From Halorubrum sp. 48-1-W (GTDB lineage Archaea > Halobacteriota > Halobacteria > Halobacteriales > Haloferacaceae): DNA of 45,319 nt. Both the position numbers and the translations under genes were made by a program. Below the pieces are notes generated by a model that saw only the letters and a program-made list of their open reading frames with translations, was not told where the DNA came from and did not search any database. Each line of letters opens with the position of its first letter. Positions within the stretch are counted from its first letter, which is position 1. This document shows positions 23,430 to 31,616 of the stretch, piece after piece. Location of the stretch: the NCBI RefSeq assembly GCF_003287355.1, contig NZ_QMIM01000027.1, positions 1-45,319 on the forward strand. Direction: 5' to 3'.

Positions 23430-23577
23430 CGGTTCTCGGTACGACCGAAGACGGTTGACGTGTTCGAGACGACCGTCTTTTTCGGGTGTACTCGACGTTG
23501 ACGAGCCTCTTCGGCCGGTCGTCGGTGAGATCGCCGAGTCGCGTTCCTCGCCCGGCAGCAGGGGTGACCGCGTCCAT
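23430..23577 (-). pseudogene. NDP-sugar nucleotidyltransferase N-terminal remnant
   Basis: The minus strand opens MDAVTPAAGRGTRLGDLTDD, then RPKRLVNV, the G-x-G-T-R-L signature of sugar nucleotidyltransferases. After a frame change it continues as EKDGRLEHVNRL, matching the usual GKPILEHVxDRL. It then stops a few bases from the end of the DUF5615 gene. Only about 50 codons survive. Confidence 0.62.
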
Positions 23578-23620
23578 ACGAGGAGTTCCACACGCCGGTC
23601 ACCTACCCCCATCAACGGGA

Positions 23621-23996
23621 CTACCGGGTCCGGAAGCCACGCTGGCGGGCTTCGATCTCCGAACGCACCGTCGAATGGACGTCACAGATACGGGGTGGAG
23701 CGTCTTCCGAACGGTTCTGTAGGCGCTCGTCGACGACTTTCACGACGTCACCGATCCGCCGTCCGGCCTGTCGGACGTATATCACTCCGCTGTGTGCCAT
23801 CTCTTCTCCTTCGACGAGTGAGAGTCGTCGAAGGTCAGCAGAATCCAGTCGCGTTCGACCGCGTACCGGACTGTTCTCGGTCGGATTCTCCCAGCGTTCC
23901 TTCGTCTCTCGCGGTGTGAACGCTCCACCCGCGACGACTGAGACCGTCGGCGACGGGGATCCAGATGCTCTCGTCACAGTACAACGGCCGCGTCAT
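23621..23996 (-). pseudogene. DUF5615 toxin, broken by two frameshifts
   Basis: Starts with ATG overlapping the DUF433 stop by four bases (ATGA). It reads TRPLYCDESIWIPVADGLSR and RGWSVHTARDEGTLGESD, then homology jumps to a second frame (RYAVERDWILLTFDD) and to a third (EGEEMAHSGVIYVRQAGRRI, GDVVKVVDERLQ). All blocks of a DUF5615 protein are present in order, so at least two small indels broke it. It is non-functional, while its DUF433 partner is intact. Confidence 0.72.
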
Positions 23997-24223
23997 GCGG
24001 AGGCGGGCTCCGAAGACGAGGTCCGAAAGTCGTCGATGTGGTCGTAGTAGTACGCGAGTGCTCGATGGACGTCGCCGAGGCTGAGATCGGGGTACAGTTG
24101 TGTGATCTCGTCAGGGCTGTACCCGCTGTGTTCGTACGCTGAAGCGATGCCCTCGACGCGAATTCCCGTTCCCTCGATCGTCGGCGCGCCGTCACTGTGT
24201 TCGCGATCCCGAACGACTCTCAT
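23993..24223 (-). CDS. DUF433 antitoxin-type protein, second copy
   Basis: A 76-residue DUF433 protein: APTIEGTGIRVEGIASAYEH then GYSPDEITQLYPDLSLGDVH and RALAYYYDHIDDF. ATG at 24223. It belongs to a two-gene operon with the broken DUF5615 gene. It differs a good deal from the first DUF433 protein, so the two pairs are separate acquisitions and not a recent duplication. Possible function after loss of its toxin: none, or cross-protection. Confidence 0.75.
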   Translation of the reverse strand: MRVVRDREHSDGAPTIEGTGIRVEGIASAYEHSGYSPDEITQLYPDLSLGDVHRALAYYYDHIDDFRTSSSEPASA

Positions 24224-24326
24224 ACCACAGAATGGCCGAGTAGCGACTTGAAACACGTGGTCCGGCCGATCGCGGCGTATCTCATGCCGGCCTTCCGTCG
24301 AGAGAGATCCGTGGGAACGACCGTTC

Positions 24327-24500
24327 TCACTCCCCACGCACCAATTCGCCCGCCCGTTCCACGTCCGCGGGCGTGTTCACGTTCACGCGTCCACCGACAC
24401 GAACCGTCGCCACGTCGTACCCCGCGCGCAACGACCCCGCGGCCTCGCTCAGCCGGTGCTCGCCCTCGGCCGACGGCCGGCACAGCGTACAGGCGTGAAA
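24327..24500 (-). pseudogene. NDP-sugar nucleotidyltransferase C-terminal remnant
   Basis: The minus strand reads FHACTLCRPSAEGEHRLSEA, then AGSLRAGYDVATVRVGG and RVNVNTPADVERAGELVRGE. This is the end of the catalytic domain of sugar nucleotidyltransferases (G-Y-L-x-DA, then W-x-VNTPxDxxxA). It is on the same strand as the N-terminal piece at 23430-23577, but in the wrong order relative to it. Confidence 0.65.
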
Positions 24501-24779
24501 GACGTCCTTGTCCACGAGTGTACGTATCCGGACGGCAATCCGGCTCCTGGCCATTCAACACCGACAGCACTTGGACAACTGCTCGCAGACATCGATATCG
24601 ATCACATCCTGCTTACGCATCCGTTTCCCGAGACGGAATCGAACGCCGACGAGCTTGCCACTACCGTCGACCAGTACACAGACGCGTACTGTCGCAGTTG
24701 CGACGGACCATACGAGCCCGATCATCGACGGGTAGCTCTCAGTATCTGTATTCGATCGCCCACCCGAAAAATCGGATGA
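24496..24779 (+). pseudogene. Metallo-beta-lactamase-fold protein, C-terminal fragment
   Basis: The plus strand reads KDVLVHECTYPDGNPAPGHS, then TPTALGQLLADIDIDHILLT and HPFPETESNADELATTV. That is the late part of an RNase Z-like metallo-beta-lactamase domain (L-V-H-E-x(n)-HST...-LTHxxP). The N-terminal HxHxDH half is missing, and the fragment begins at the junction with the nucleotidyltransferase remnant. Confidence 0.55.
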
Positions 24780-25062
24780 CCAACACACTCTCCTGAGCTA
24801 CGCTACTTTGCGCAGCCCTCACCAACGTCACAGTGTACGTCAGCGACGGCATCGCCACTTCGAAGTGCCGACAGACGACAGGAACGCCTTGCGACGAGAC
24901 GTGAGCCACTCGAGCCCGGTGACAGGTCCACTTCCCCGGAACCAAATTGTACACTCCCGCGTCTGCTGTCGATCCCTTGTCCACGAGTCCCGTCGATCAC
25001 CGGCAACTCGTCGACACAGCCACGCTCGGTCCTCGAAGCGACCCAGTGGTAGCACCACCCGC
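24780..25062. other. No gene identified
   Basis: The minus strand has an open frame (24739-24984) containing VSSQGVPVVCRHFEVAMPSL and TYTVTLVRA, which looks faintly protein-like, possibly part of a lost gene. I cannot name it. No RNA or repeat is seen. Confidence 0.3.
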
Positions 25063-26445
25063 TCACCGCTCGAATTCGAACAGCGTCGCGAGCTCTGAGA
25101 TTCCGTACAACGACGCGTCGGACCGCTCGTCGACCACGGCCCGTAACTCGTCCGTGAAGCCGGCCCGCGAAAAGAGCACGTACCGTACCTCCCGATCGGT
25201 TCCTTGCCACCGAACCTCCGATTCGAGCGCCTCCAGCTCGTCGAACACCGCTCGCCCGACGGGGTCGGTGGTCCATTTACACTCGCCGAGCAACAGGGTC
25301 TCGGTCTCTCGATTGACTCCGACGACATCGATCTCCTCGCCGCCGTACCACCAGCGGCCGACCCGCGAGCAGGAGACGGGAAACGCCGGCATCCGAACCG
25401 CCTGCTGGCACACGGTTTCGAAGGTCCGACTCGTGTGCGTCGGCAGCGTTTCGGTGATCGCTGCCCGGACCGGTGCCGTCCGCCCCTGTTCCAGTGTTCC
25501 TCGATTGGGTGCTACGTACCGAAACCAGAACCGAAGGAAATCGTCCGTCAGGCGATAGAGCCCACGGCCGTCGGGGTCCGTCACTGGATGCTCTCGCTCG
25601 AGGATCGCCAACTGCGTGAGATTCTGGAGATACCGAGAGAGACTGCTCGCGTCGCGGCCGATCTCGTTGGCGATCTCGGTGACACGCGTTGCGCCACCGG
25701 CGATGGCTTCGAGGATCGCCATGTACGTCGCGGGCTCACGGAGTTCCTGTCGAAGGAGAAACTCCGGCTCCTCGTACAGGAACTCGCCTTTCGAGAGGAT
25801 GAATTGCTCGATGTTCTCGAGGAGACTCAGACCCGGATCGAACTGTTCGAGATACGCGGGAACGCCTCCAAGCACACTATACAGTTGGATCTGTGTCTCC
25901 AGATCATCGTTCGGGAAGAACGCGCGAACGTCCGCGAACGAGAGCGGGGCGAGCTCCCACTGTCCGGTTCGGCGCCCGTATAGCGGGCTCTCGTAACTCA
26001 ACACGCCCTCCTCCATCATCGAAATCGATGACCCTAACAACACGAGCGAGACGTCTGTCCCTGCGAGTACGTCGTCGACGACGGTTTGAAACACCGACGG
26101 GATCGTATCATCCTCGTCGACGAGATACGAGAACTCGTCTAATGCTACCACACACGGACCGTCGACGCGCGCCGTAAGATACTGAAACGCCTCGACGAAC
26201 CCGTCGATATCCGGCGTGATATCGTCGAACGCGGCAGCGCACTGTGCCGCGAACCGCCGGGCGTTGTGCGTTGCGCCACGCTCGTCACAGAGATAATAAA
26301 CCGACGTGTCTTCGAGCGCATCAAGCGCTGTCGTCACCAGCGTCGTCTTCCCTACCCGCCGTCGCCCGTACACGACGAGGAGCTGTCGCTCGGCCCGTGA
26401 GAGGTGTGACGTGAGCCATTCGAGTTCCGTCTCTCTGTTTATCAT
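25063..26445 (-). CDS. Archaeal P-loop ATPase with C-terminal DUF234-type nuclease-like domain
   Basis: A 460-residue protein. N-terminal STAND-like ATPase: LLVVYGRRRVGKTTLVT (Walker A, about 22-38), CVVALDEFSYLVDEDD (Walker B), VLLGSSISMMEEGVL and SPLYGRRTGQWELAPLSF. A middle winged helix (EIANEIGRDASSLSRYLQNL) follows. The C-terminal part has WYGGEEIDVVGVNRETETLL and LGECKW, an E-x-D...ECK array like PD-(D/E)xK nucleases (DUF234). The ATG at 26445 fits the family's N-terminus (INRETELEWL). Such archaeal ATPases are widespread; roles in defence or mobile elements are suspected, none proven. Located in a toxin-rich island. Confidence 0.87.
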   Translation of the reverse strand: MINRETELEWLTSHLSRAERQLLVVYGRRRVGKTTLVTTALDALEDTSVYYLCDERGATHNARRFAAQCAAAFDDITPDIDGFVEAFQYLTARVDGPCVVALDEFSYLVDEDDTIPSVFQTVVDDVLAGTDVSLVLLGSSISMMEEGVLSYESPLYGRRTGQWELAPLSFADVRAFFPNDDLETQIQLYSVLGGVPAYLEQFDPGLSLLENIEQFILSKGEFLYEEPEFLLRQELREPATYMAILEAIAGGATRVTEIANEIGRDASSLSRYLQNLTQLAILEREHPVTDPDGRGLYRLTDDFLRFWFRYVAPNRGTLEQGRTAPVRAAITETLPTHTSRTFETVCQQAVRMPAFPVSCSRVGRWWYGGEEIDVVGVNRETETLLLGECKWTTDPVGRAVFDELEALESEVRWQGTDREVRYVLFSRAGFTDELRAVVDERSDASLYGISELATLFEFER

Positions 26446-26858
26446 TATGTGCGCAATAATATTATCGTGTTCATAATAGTTGTTCGGGTCAGCTGTAGCG
26501 ATCGTTCTCTCGGTTTCAACGCAAGAGCGCTGTCCACAGTTCAGTGTCGGTGTTGTTCGAATAGGCGGCGCCGACGGAAGCGGATTCAAAAGAGGCAGAT
26601 TTGTAAACGAGTTGGTCCCCTAGCCGGCAGCGAGAACGACCGCGTCCACGTCGGGACGACCGGACAGGACCCACCCGAATCCATCGGCGACGACTTCGAC
26701 GACACGGTCCGGGACGGGAGCGCGTCCGTTTCGTCCCTCTTCGGCCGTGACGTTGGAAGTTTCACGGCGGCCATTCGATTTCGTTCGGAGAGTGGGTCCC
26801 GTTTCGCTCCCGACGCACGGTGATCTTCGCCACAGACTAAATGAATCGTCGGCACAAG
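26446..26858. other. Intergenic stretch without a supported gene
   Basis: About 410 bases. AT-rich for the first 40 bases (promoter area of the ATPase gene, with TATTATG about 26 bases before its ATG), then GC-rich. A plus-strand frame through 26823 (with HVGTTGQDPPESIGDDFDDT) is open but lacks a start and domain. Nothing else seen. Confidence 0.4.
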
Positions 26859-26866
26859 AATTATAT
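26859..26866 (+). promoter_or_regulatory. TATA box of the DUF7342/TumE-like pair
   Basis: AATTATAT, 24-31 bases before the ATG at 26890, consistent with leaderless transcription. Confidence 0.5.
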
Positions 26867-26889
26867 CGTCATATCTACTATCGACTGCC

Positions 26890-27423
26890 ATGACGGTCGA
26901 CGATCCGGCCGGGACGTTCGGACTCGCCGAGGGATTCGGCGCGGATCTCGAGTCCGAACCCGCCGACGAGCGGGTGTATCGGGTCGCGCTCCAGCTGTAC
27001 GACCCGACGGGCGTGTCGGCGATCGCGGAGCGCGCCTCGTGTGCCCCGGACACCGCCCGGCGGCATCTCGAGCGACTGGCCGACATCGGAGTCGTCGAAC
27101 CCGTCTCGGAGTCCCCGCTCACCTACGTCCGGAACGAGTCGTACTTCGAGTGGCGGCTTCGGAACCGGCTCGAGGGTCTGTCGCGCGACGAGCTTCACGA
27201 CGCCCTCGCCGAACTCAGTGATCGCGAAGCGACGTTTCGCGAGCGCTTCGACGCGGAATCGCCGACGGCGGTGGACGCGCTCGACCACGCCGACTACGAC
27301 GATCTGGAGGAAGTGTGGCTCGCGTTGAGCGAGTGGCACACCCTCAGAGCGCGGATCGACCGGTTGGAAGCCGTCCGACGGGATCGCGACTCGGACGCGT
27401 CTCTCGAGGAGAACGCCGCGTGA
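26890..27423 (+). CDS. DUF7342-type winged-helix regulator (antitoxin-like)
   Basis: A 177-residue haloarchaeal winged-helix protein. Residues 35-90 form the DNA-binding domain: LYDPTGVSAIAERASCAPDT, then ARRHLERLADIGVVEPV. The conserved YVRNESYFEWRLRNRLEGLS follows, then a long helical part ending in an acidic tail. This family occurs in front of small toxins. The stop overlaps a GTG start of the next gene (GTGA), so the two are coupled. Likely role: repressor and antitoxin. The pairing is inferred from gene order and family. Confidence 0.8.
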   Translation: MTVDDPAGTFGLAEGFGADLESEPADERVYRVALQLYDPTGVSAIAERASCAPDTARRHLERLADIGVVEPVSESPLTYVRNESYFEWRLRNRLEGLSRDELHDALAELSDREATFRERFDAESPTAVDALDHADYDDLEEVWLALSEWHTLRARIDRLEAVRRDRDSDASLEENAA

Positions 27424-27857
27424 CCGGTCCCGACCGGTCGCGGTCCGTCGACGAGGCGACGCTGCGCTATCTCGCACGCGCGTTCGGTCGCCGACCCGAA
27501 GTGCGCGAGACCTCGCTGTTCCCGACGAAGGAGCTGGAGAGCCTCGTCGTGACGCTCGACACCGAGTACTACCCCGCAGCCGTCGATGGCGTCTCACTCG
27601 AACTTCGCGCGTACACAAATGGCGACTTTCACGTGTCCTACCACGAGACACGCGCGGGCGACCGGCGAACGTGTCGGTGGGACCGACACGACCAGCCACA
27701 TAACGCACGGGACCACTACCATCCGCTTCCGGACGCGGGCACGACCGCCACGGTCGACCGGAACTACGCGACGGATCTCACGCGAGTCGTCGAACGAACC
27801 GTTCTCCCGTGGGTCGACGACGGAGTGGGCGCGCTCTGGGAGTCGGCCACCGACTGA
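27420..27857 (+). CDS. TumE-like (DUF6516-like) small protein, probable toxin
   Basis: A 145-residue protein starting with GTG inside the regulator's stop codon. A strand-rich core (LVVTLDTEYYPAAVDGVSLE, LRAYTNGDFHVSYHE) precedes a histidine-rich RWDRHDQPHNARDHYHPLP (about 85-104), much like the heart of TumE/DUF6516 proteins, which carry an RYDN...FPHHKH type motif. In TumE/TumA pairs the second partner is a regulator, as here. The assignment is by motif resemblance only. If correct, it is a fifth toxin-type module in the window. Confidence 0.6.
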   Translation: MTGPDRSRSVDEATLRYLARAFGRRPEVRETSLFPTKELESLVVTLDTEYYPAAVDGVSLELRAYTNGDFHVSYHETRAGDRRTCRWDRHDQPHNARDHYHPLPDAGTTATVDRNYATDLTRVVERTVLPWVDDGVGALWESATD

Positions 27858-27985
27858 GCCCGTTCGGATCCGGTCGGGGCGTTCCTAGGTAGAGTATTAT
27901 CGCCCGGCACGTGGGTGTGTGGCATGGTGTGGCCGAGAGCCTGCCGGATCTGTTGCGGTTCGACTCCTCGTGGAGCCGAAACTCG

Positions 27986-28030
27986 TCGTCATCTCGAATA
28001 TCGTCATCCCGAACATCGTCATCTCGAATA
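27986..28030 (+). repeat. 15-bp tandem repeat, three units
   Basis: TCGTCATCTCGAATA, TCGTCATCCCGAACA, TCGTCATCTCGAATA in direct tandem. They lie in the gap between the TumE-like gene and the end of the DUF457 operon. No function is apparent. Confidence 0.7.
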
Positions 28031-28083
28031 TCGACGGCGATCCGAGACGATCGCTCTCGTCCGGCGTGTCCGTCGCCGTCGGA

Positions 28084-28590
28084 TCACGCGTCTGGACGAT
28101 CCGTGCGCATCAAACGACGATCGACGACCCAAACGAGACCGGCGAGCACCGCCGCAACGACGACCGGCCACCGATCGGTGCTGAGATAGAACCCCTCGAC
28201 GGCGAGGCCGTGTGTGACGAACGGCCAGAACAACGGACTCGTGACCCCGGACGGCTTGTACAACAGCAGATCGACCACGTAGTGGGAGCCGGCGCCGACC
28301 GATAACAGGGCGAACACGACGCGTCGATACGCGCTCGGGACGACGAGTGCGCCGATACACACGACGACGAGCGTGCCACCGACGCGGTGGAGCGGACTCC
28401 ACGTGAACGGTAGCCCCAGGAGGGCCGCCATCGTTTCCTCGGGGACCACCAGAACGATCCGGTTGAGGTCCGGGAGCGTCGACCCGATCATCACCGCCGT
28501 GACGAACGGATAGGAGATCCACTCGTACCGCCACGAGAGCGCGACCCCGAGGGCGTACCCGATCAGAACGTGCGTGAAGAGGTCAGCCAC
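28084..28590 (-). CDS. Membrane-bound metal-dependent hydrolase, DUF457 (YdjM/YbcI-like)
   Basis: A 168-residue protein with about four to five membrane helices. The family's metal-binding pattern is present: ADLFTHVLIGYALG (His in helix 1), GSTLPDLNRIVLV (Asp), SPLHRVGGTLVVV (His) and GAGSHYVVDLLLY (His, Asp). It starts with GTG at 28590, eight bases inside the upstream gene, so the two are translationally coupled. Family members are presumed phospholipid- or metal-linked hydrolases; the real substrate is not known. Confidence 0.83.
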   Translation of the reverse strand: MADLFTHVLIGYALGVALSWRYEWISYPFVTAVMIGSTLPDLNRIVLVVPEETMAALLGLPFTWSPLHRVGGTLVVVCIGALVVPSAYRRVVFALLSVGAGSHYVVDLLLYKPSGVTSPLFWPFVTHGLAVEGFYLSTDRWPVVVAAVLAGLVWVVDRRLMRTDRPDA

Positions 28591-29098
28591 CGGCGTCGTC
28601 CTCCGATACGTAGCGGGTGTGAAGCGGCGTCTCCCGGGGCGAGAAGGCGACCGCCTCCGGATCGAATCGCCACCCGTCGACGATGCGAAGGGCGACGAAC
28701 AGCGCGCCGAGCACCGACACCGCGTACATGTACGTCGTCTCCCACGGCTCTCGGACGACCGCCCGGTCCCGATCCGCGACGAGCGTCCCGTCCGGTGTGA
28801 GCGTGCCATCGACGACGATATCTTGGCCGACGGTGACGTCCGGCGCGTTCTCGACGAGGATCCGTCGCGTGGCGGTGCCGTCGGTGACCTCGATTATCAC
28901 GGGGTCGGTCGCGATCACGACGCCGCCAGTCTCGACGCCCTCGCCGGCCATATCGGCCGGTGTGACGTCGGGCTCCGCGAGGTCGGGCCCCGAGCTCGTG
29001 GATGCCGGGTATCCCGCGCCGGCAAGCACGAAGAGCCCACCGAGGAGGACGACGGAGACACCGAGTGCGACCAGCCGGTACCCGACGGCACGAGACAT
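28583..29098 (-). CDS. Membrane-anchored OB-fold-like protein, unknown
   Basis: A 171-residue protein. It has an N-terminal membrane helix (RLVALGVSVVLLGGLFVLAG, about 8-27) and a second at about 120-140 (YMYAVSVLGALFVALRIVDG). Between them is a beta-rich exported domain, GVVIATDPVIIEVTDGTATR then VGQDIVVDGTLTPDGTLVAD, that looks like an OB fold similar to nucleic-acid or heme-handling NfeD/CcmE-like modules. It heads a two-gene operon with the DUF457 hydrolase. Function unknown. Confidence 0.7.
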   Translation of the reverse strand: MSRAVGYRLVALGVSVVLLGGLFVLAGAGYPASTSSGPDLAEPDVTPADMAGEGVETGGVVIATDPVIIEVTDGTATRRILVENAPDVTVGQDIVVDGTLTPDGTLVADRDRAVVREPWETTYMYAVSVLGALFVALRIVDGWRFDPEAVAFSPRETPLHTRYVSEDDAGG

Positions 29099-29193
29099 CT
29101 AGGGAGTCGTCCGTTGGTAACGGATAAAGATCCATCGATCGAACGGCTCAGTGACAAGTCAACGTCCTTCGACGTTGCTGAACCCGGGTCCAC

Positions 29194-30180
29194 CTACGAC
29201 GACCGCACCAACGGCTCGTACCACTCCCGATTCGCCCGGTACCACTCGATGAACTCCCCCACCCCCTCCGTGATCGTTCGCGAGGGCTCGTACCCGATCA
29301 GCTCGCCCGCCTTCTCGACGGACGCGTGCGTGTGCTCGGCGTCGGCCTCCCGCGCGGACTCGTACACGATGTCCAGCTCGGGCTTGAGCTGGTCGCGCAC
29401 CGTCTCGGCCAGCTCCTGGATGGAGATGTTGTCCGAGCTCCCGACGTTCACCACGTCGCCGTCGGCCGCGTCCGACGCCAGCAGCGTCCGGTTCGCGTCC
29501 ACCACGTCCGCCACGTACGTGAAGTCGCGCGTCTGCTGGCCGTCGCCGTAGATCACCGGCGGCTCCCCGTTCAGACACCGCGAGACGAAGTTCGAGATCG
29601 CCATGTTGGGGCGCATCCGCGGCCCGTACACCGTGAAATATCGGAGACAGACCGTCGGCAGGCCGTGAAGCTCCGTGTACACCCGTGCCATGTGTTCCTG
29701 GGTCAGTTTGGTCACGCCGTAGGGGCTCACGGGTTCGGTCGGGTGGTCCTCCTCGTAGGGCAACGAGCGCGGCTTGCCATACACCGACGAGGAGCTCGCG
29801 AGGATCACCCGCTTCACGTCCGCCTCCTTGGACGCCTCCAAGAGGTTCACCGTCCCGTCGACGTTGATGTCGGTCACCTTTCGGGGGTTCCTCACGCTCT
29901 CACGCACGCCCGCCTGCGCGGCCTGGTGGACCACCACGTCCGCGTCGTCGACGACCGCCCGCACCGTCTCCGCGTCCCGCACGTCGCCCTCGACGAACCG
30001 GTACTCGGCGTCCCCCTCGTCGGCCACCTCGCGGTGGACCTTGAGCGTGTGGCGCTTGATCCCCTCGGCGTAGAAGGGTTCGAAGTTGTCGAGGACCGTC
30101 ACGTCGTGGCCGCCCCGGAGGAACGACTCGGCGAGATGGCCGCCGATGAACCCGGCCCCTCCCGTCACGAGAATCTGCAT
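29194..30180 (-). CDS. NAD-dependent NDP-sugar epimerase/dehydratase
   Basis: A 328-residue extended SDR enzyme: MQILVTGGAGFIGGH (NAD loop 6-13), ASSSSVYGKPRSLPYEEDHP (catalytic Ser/Thr), SPYGVTKLTQEH (YxxxK), LRYFTVYGPRMRPNMAISNF and GDGQQTRDFTYVADVV. The C-terminal AEHTHASVEKAGELIGYEPS ends like UDP-glucose/UDP-glucuronate 4-epimerases. Probable role: interconverting UDP-sugars for glycan synthesis. The ATG at 30180 begins at the Rossmann strand. It is intact. Its C-terminal end is clearly different from the three decayed epimerase pieces near the window start, so those came from another epimerase. Confidence 0.9.
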   Translation of the reverse strand: MQILVTGGAGFIGGHLAESFLRGGHDVTVLDNFEPFYAEGIKRHTLKVHREVADEGDAEYRFVEGDVRDAETVRAVVDDADVVVHQAAQAGVRESVRNPRKVTDINVDGTVNLLEASKEADVKRVILASSSSVYGKPRSLPYEEDHPTEPVSPYGVTKLTQEHMARVYTELHGLPTVCLRYFTVYGPRMRPNMAISNFVSRCLNGEPPVIYGDGQQTRDFTYVADVVDANRTLLASDAADGDVVNVGSSDNISIQELAETVRDQLKPELDIVYESAREADAEHTHASVEKAGELIGYEPSRTITEGVGEFIEWYRANREWYEPLVRSS

Positions 30181-30445
30181 ACGCGCCGTTCCGACGGCCG
30201 ACACAAAACTCGCGCGGTTCGCCGAGAGCGGAGTCCGATCCGGTATCAGACTACGAGGTGGCCGCCAACGGGAGCGTGAACGGTTTCGTCACGGAATCCC
30301 GGCGGAACGCGCCGGAACCGTCAGCGTACGCCGATCCGTCCGTCCACGAACGCCGGCACGTCCGAATCCGAGCGCCTTCGAAAGGGGAACGGTTTTACTC
30401 CCCGCATAACACCCATGAGATAATGCGATTTACGGGTGGTCCCTC

Positions 30446-31543
30446 ATGGAACTGATCGACGACGACGGAGACCTCTTCGGCGTCGTCAACGTCGTCGACG
30501 CGCTCGTCGTGCTGTTGGTCCTCGCGGTCGGCGTCGCCGGCGTCGCGCTCGTGTTCTCCGACGACCCCGAGCCCGAACCCGACCTCGACTCCACGTACGC
30601 GACCCTCGACATGGGAACCCAGCCGGCCTACGTCGTCGGCGAAATAAACGAGGGTGACACCTACAGCCCGAACGGCGTCTCGACGATGACCGTCACCGAC
30701 GTCCACCTCACGCCCCGCGGGAACGGCATCGGCGTCACCCTCCGCGTCGAGCTCGAGGGCGAACTCGACGGCGGCTCCATCGCCTACGGGGACGCCCCGC
30801 TACGGCTCGGTCGGAGCCTCTCGCTCGACACCGACCGGTACACGCTGGACGGCCAGATACGCGCCGTCGGCGACGGCGACGCGCTCGAACGCGAGGAGAC
30901 GACGGTCGTCCTCCGTGACACGCTCGCGACCGCGGACGCCGAGGAGGTCTCCGCCGGCGACGAGGTCCGGCTCGCAGGCCGGACCGTCGCGACGGTCGAG
31001 AACGTGACGCAGTTCGCGACCAACAACCCCGACAGCCGTCGGGTGTTCGTCACTGCGACCCTCGAAACCCACCGGCAGGACGGCGACCGTCGGTTCGGCG
31101 GGAGTCCCGTACGGCGGGGACAGACCGTTCGACTGTCGACCGACGACTACACGATCGACGGGCAGATCGAACGAGTCGGAGGACGGCTCCAGCTCGGTTC
31201 GGCGTCCACCCGCACGGTCACCCTGCGGATGGACGACGTCCGCGAGGACATGGCCGACGCGCTCGAGCCGGGGATGACCGAGGAGGCCGGCGGCGACACC
31301 GTCGCGCGCGTGACCGCCGTCGACACCCGCCCCTCGCTCATCATCGCCACCGGCGACAACGGGTCGGTGAACGTCGTCGACCACCCGATCGACCGCGAGG
31401 TGACGCTCACGACCGAACTCCAGGTGCGCGAGACCGTCTCCGGGCCGCGGTTCAAGGGCGACCCCCTCCGACAGGGCGAGACGGTGACGATCGATCTCGG
31501 CACCGTCACCGTGCGCGCGACCGTCGTCAACGTGAGCGGATGA
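30446..31543 (+). CDS. DUF4330 family membrane-anchored protein
   Basis: A 365-residue protein. The start ELIDDDGDLFGVVNVVDALV leads into one membrane helix (about 20-38, VVLLVLAVGVAGVALVF); the rest is a beta-rich extracytoplasmic region with repeated units such as DGSIAYG-like APLRLGRSLSLDTDRYTLDG and GSPVRRGQTVRLSTDDYTID, and again GDPLRQGETVTIDLGTVTV. Three similar 100-residue repeats are visible. DUF4330 proteins are found in cyanobacteria and haloarchaea; role unknown, likely cell-envelope. The ATG at 30446 directly precedes the conserved start. Confidence 0.82.
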   Translation: MELIDDDGDLFGVVNVVDALVVLLVLAVGVAGVALVFSDDPEPEPDLDSTYATLDMGTQPAYVVGEINEGDTYSPNGVSTMTVTDVHLTPRGNGIGVTLRVELEGELDGGSIAYGDAPLRLGRSLSLDTDRYTLDGQIRAVGDGDALEREETTVVLRDTLATADAEEVSAGDEVRLAGRTVATVENVTQFATNNPDSRRVFVTATLETHRQDGDRRFGGSPVRRGQTVRLSTDDYTIDGQIERVGGRLQLGSASTRTVTLRMDDVREDMADALEPGMTEEAGGDTVARVTAVDTRPSLIIATGDNGSVNVVDHPIDREVTLTTELQVRETVSGPRFKGDPLRQGETVTIDLGTVTVRATVVNVSG

Positions 31544-31616
31544 GTTCGGCGGTCGACGTCGGGGAGGGTCCGCGCGACCACAACCGGTTTGACGCTCCAC
31601 CCGATCGGTTCACCCG

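Noticed and set aside
27920-27985. A tRNA-like stretch with GTGGCCGAGAG and GGTTCGACTCC boxes
   Set aside because: The T stem does not pair around TTCGACT and no acceptor stem closes, so it is not a tRNA gene. It could be chance or a distant remnant.
29326-30279. 317-residue plus-strand frame opposite the intact epimerase
   Set aside because: Antisense shadow; His/Val/Arg-rich sequence without any family resemblance.
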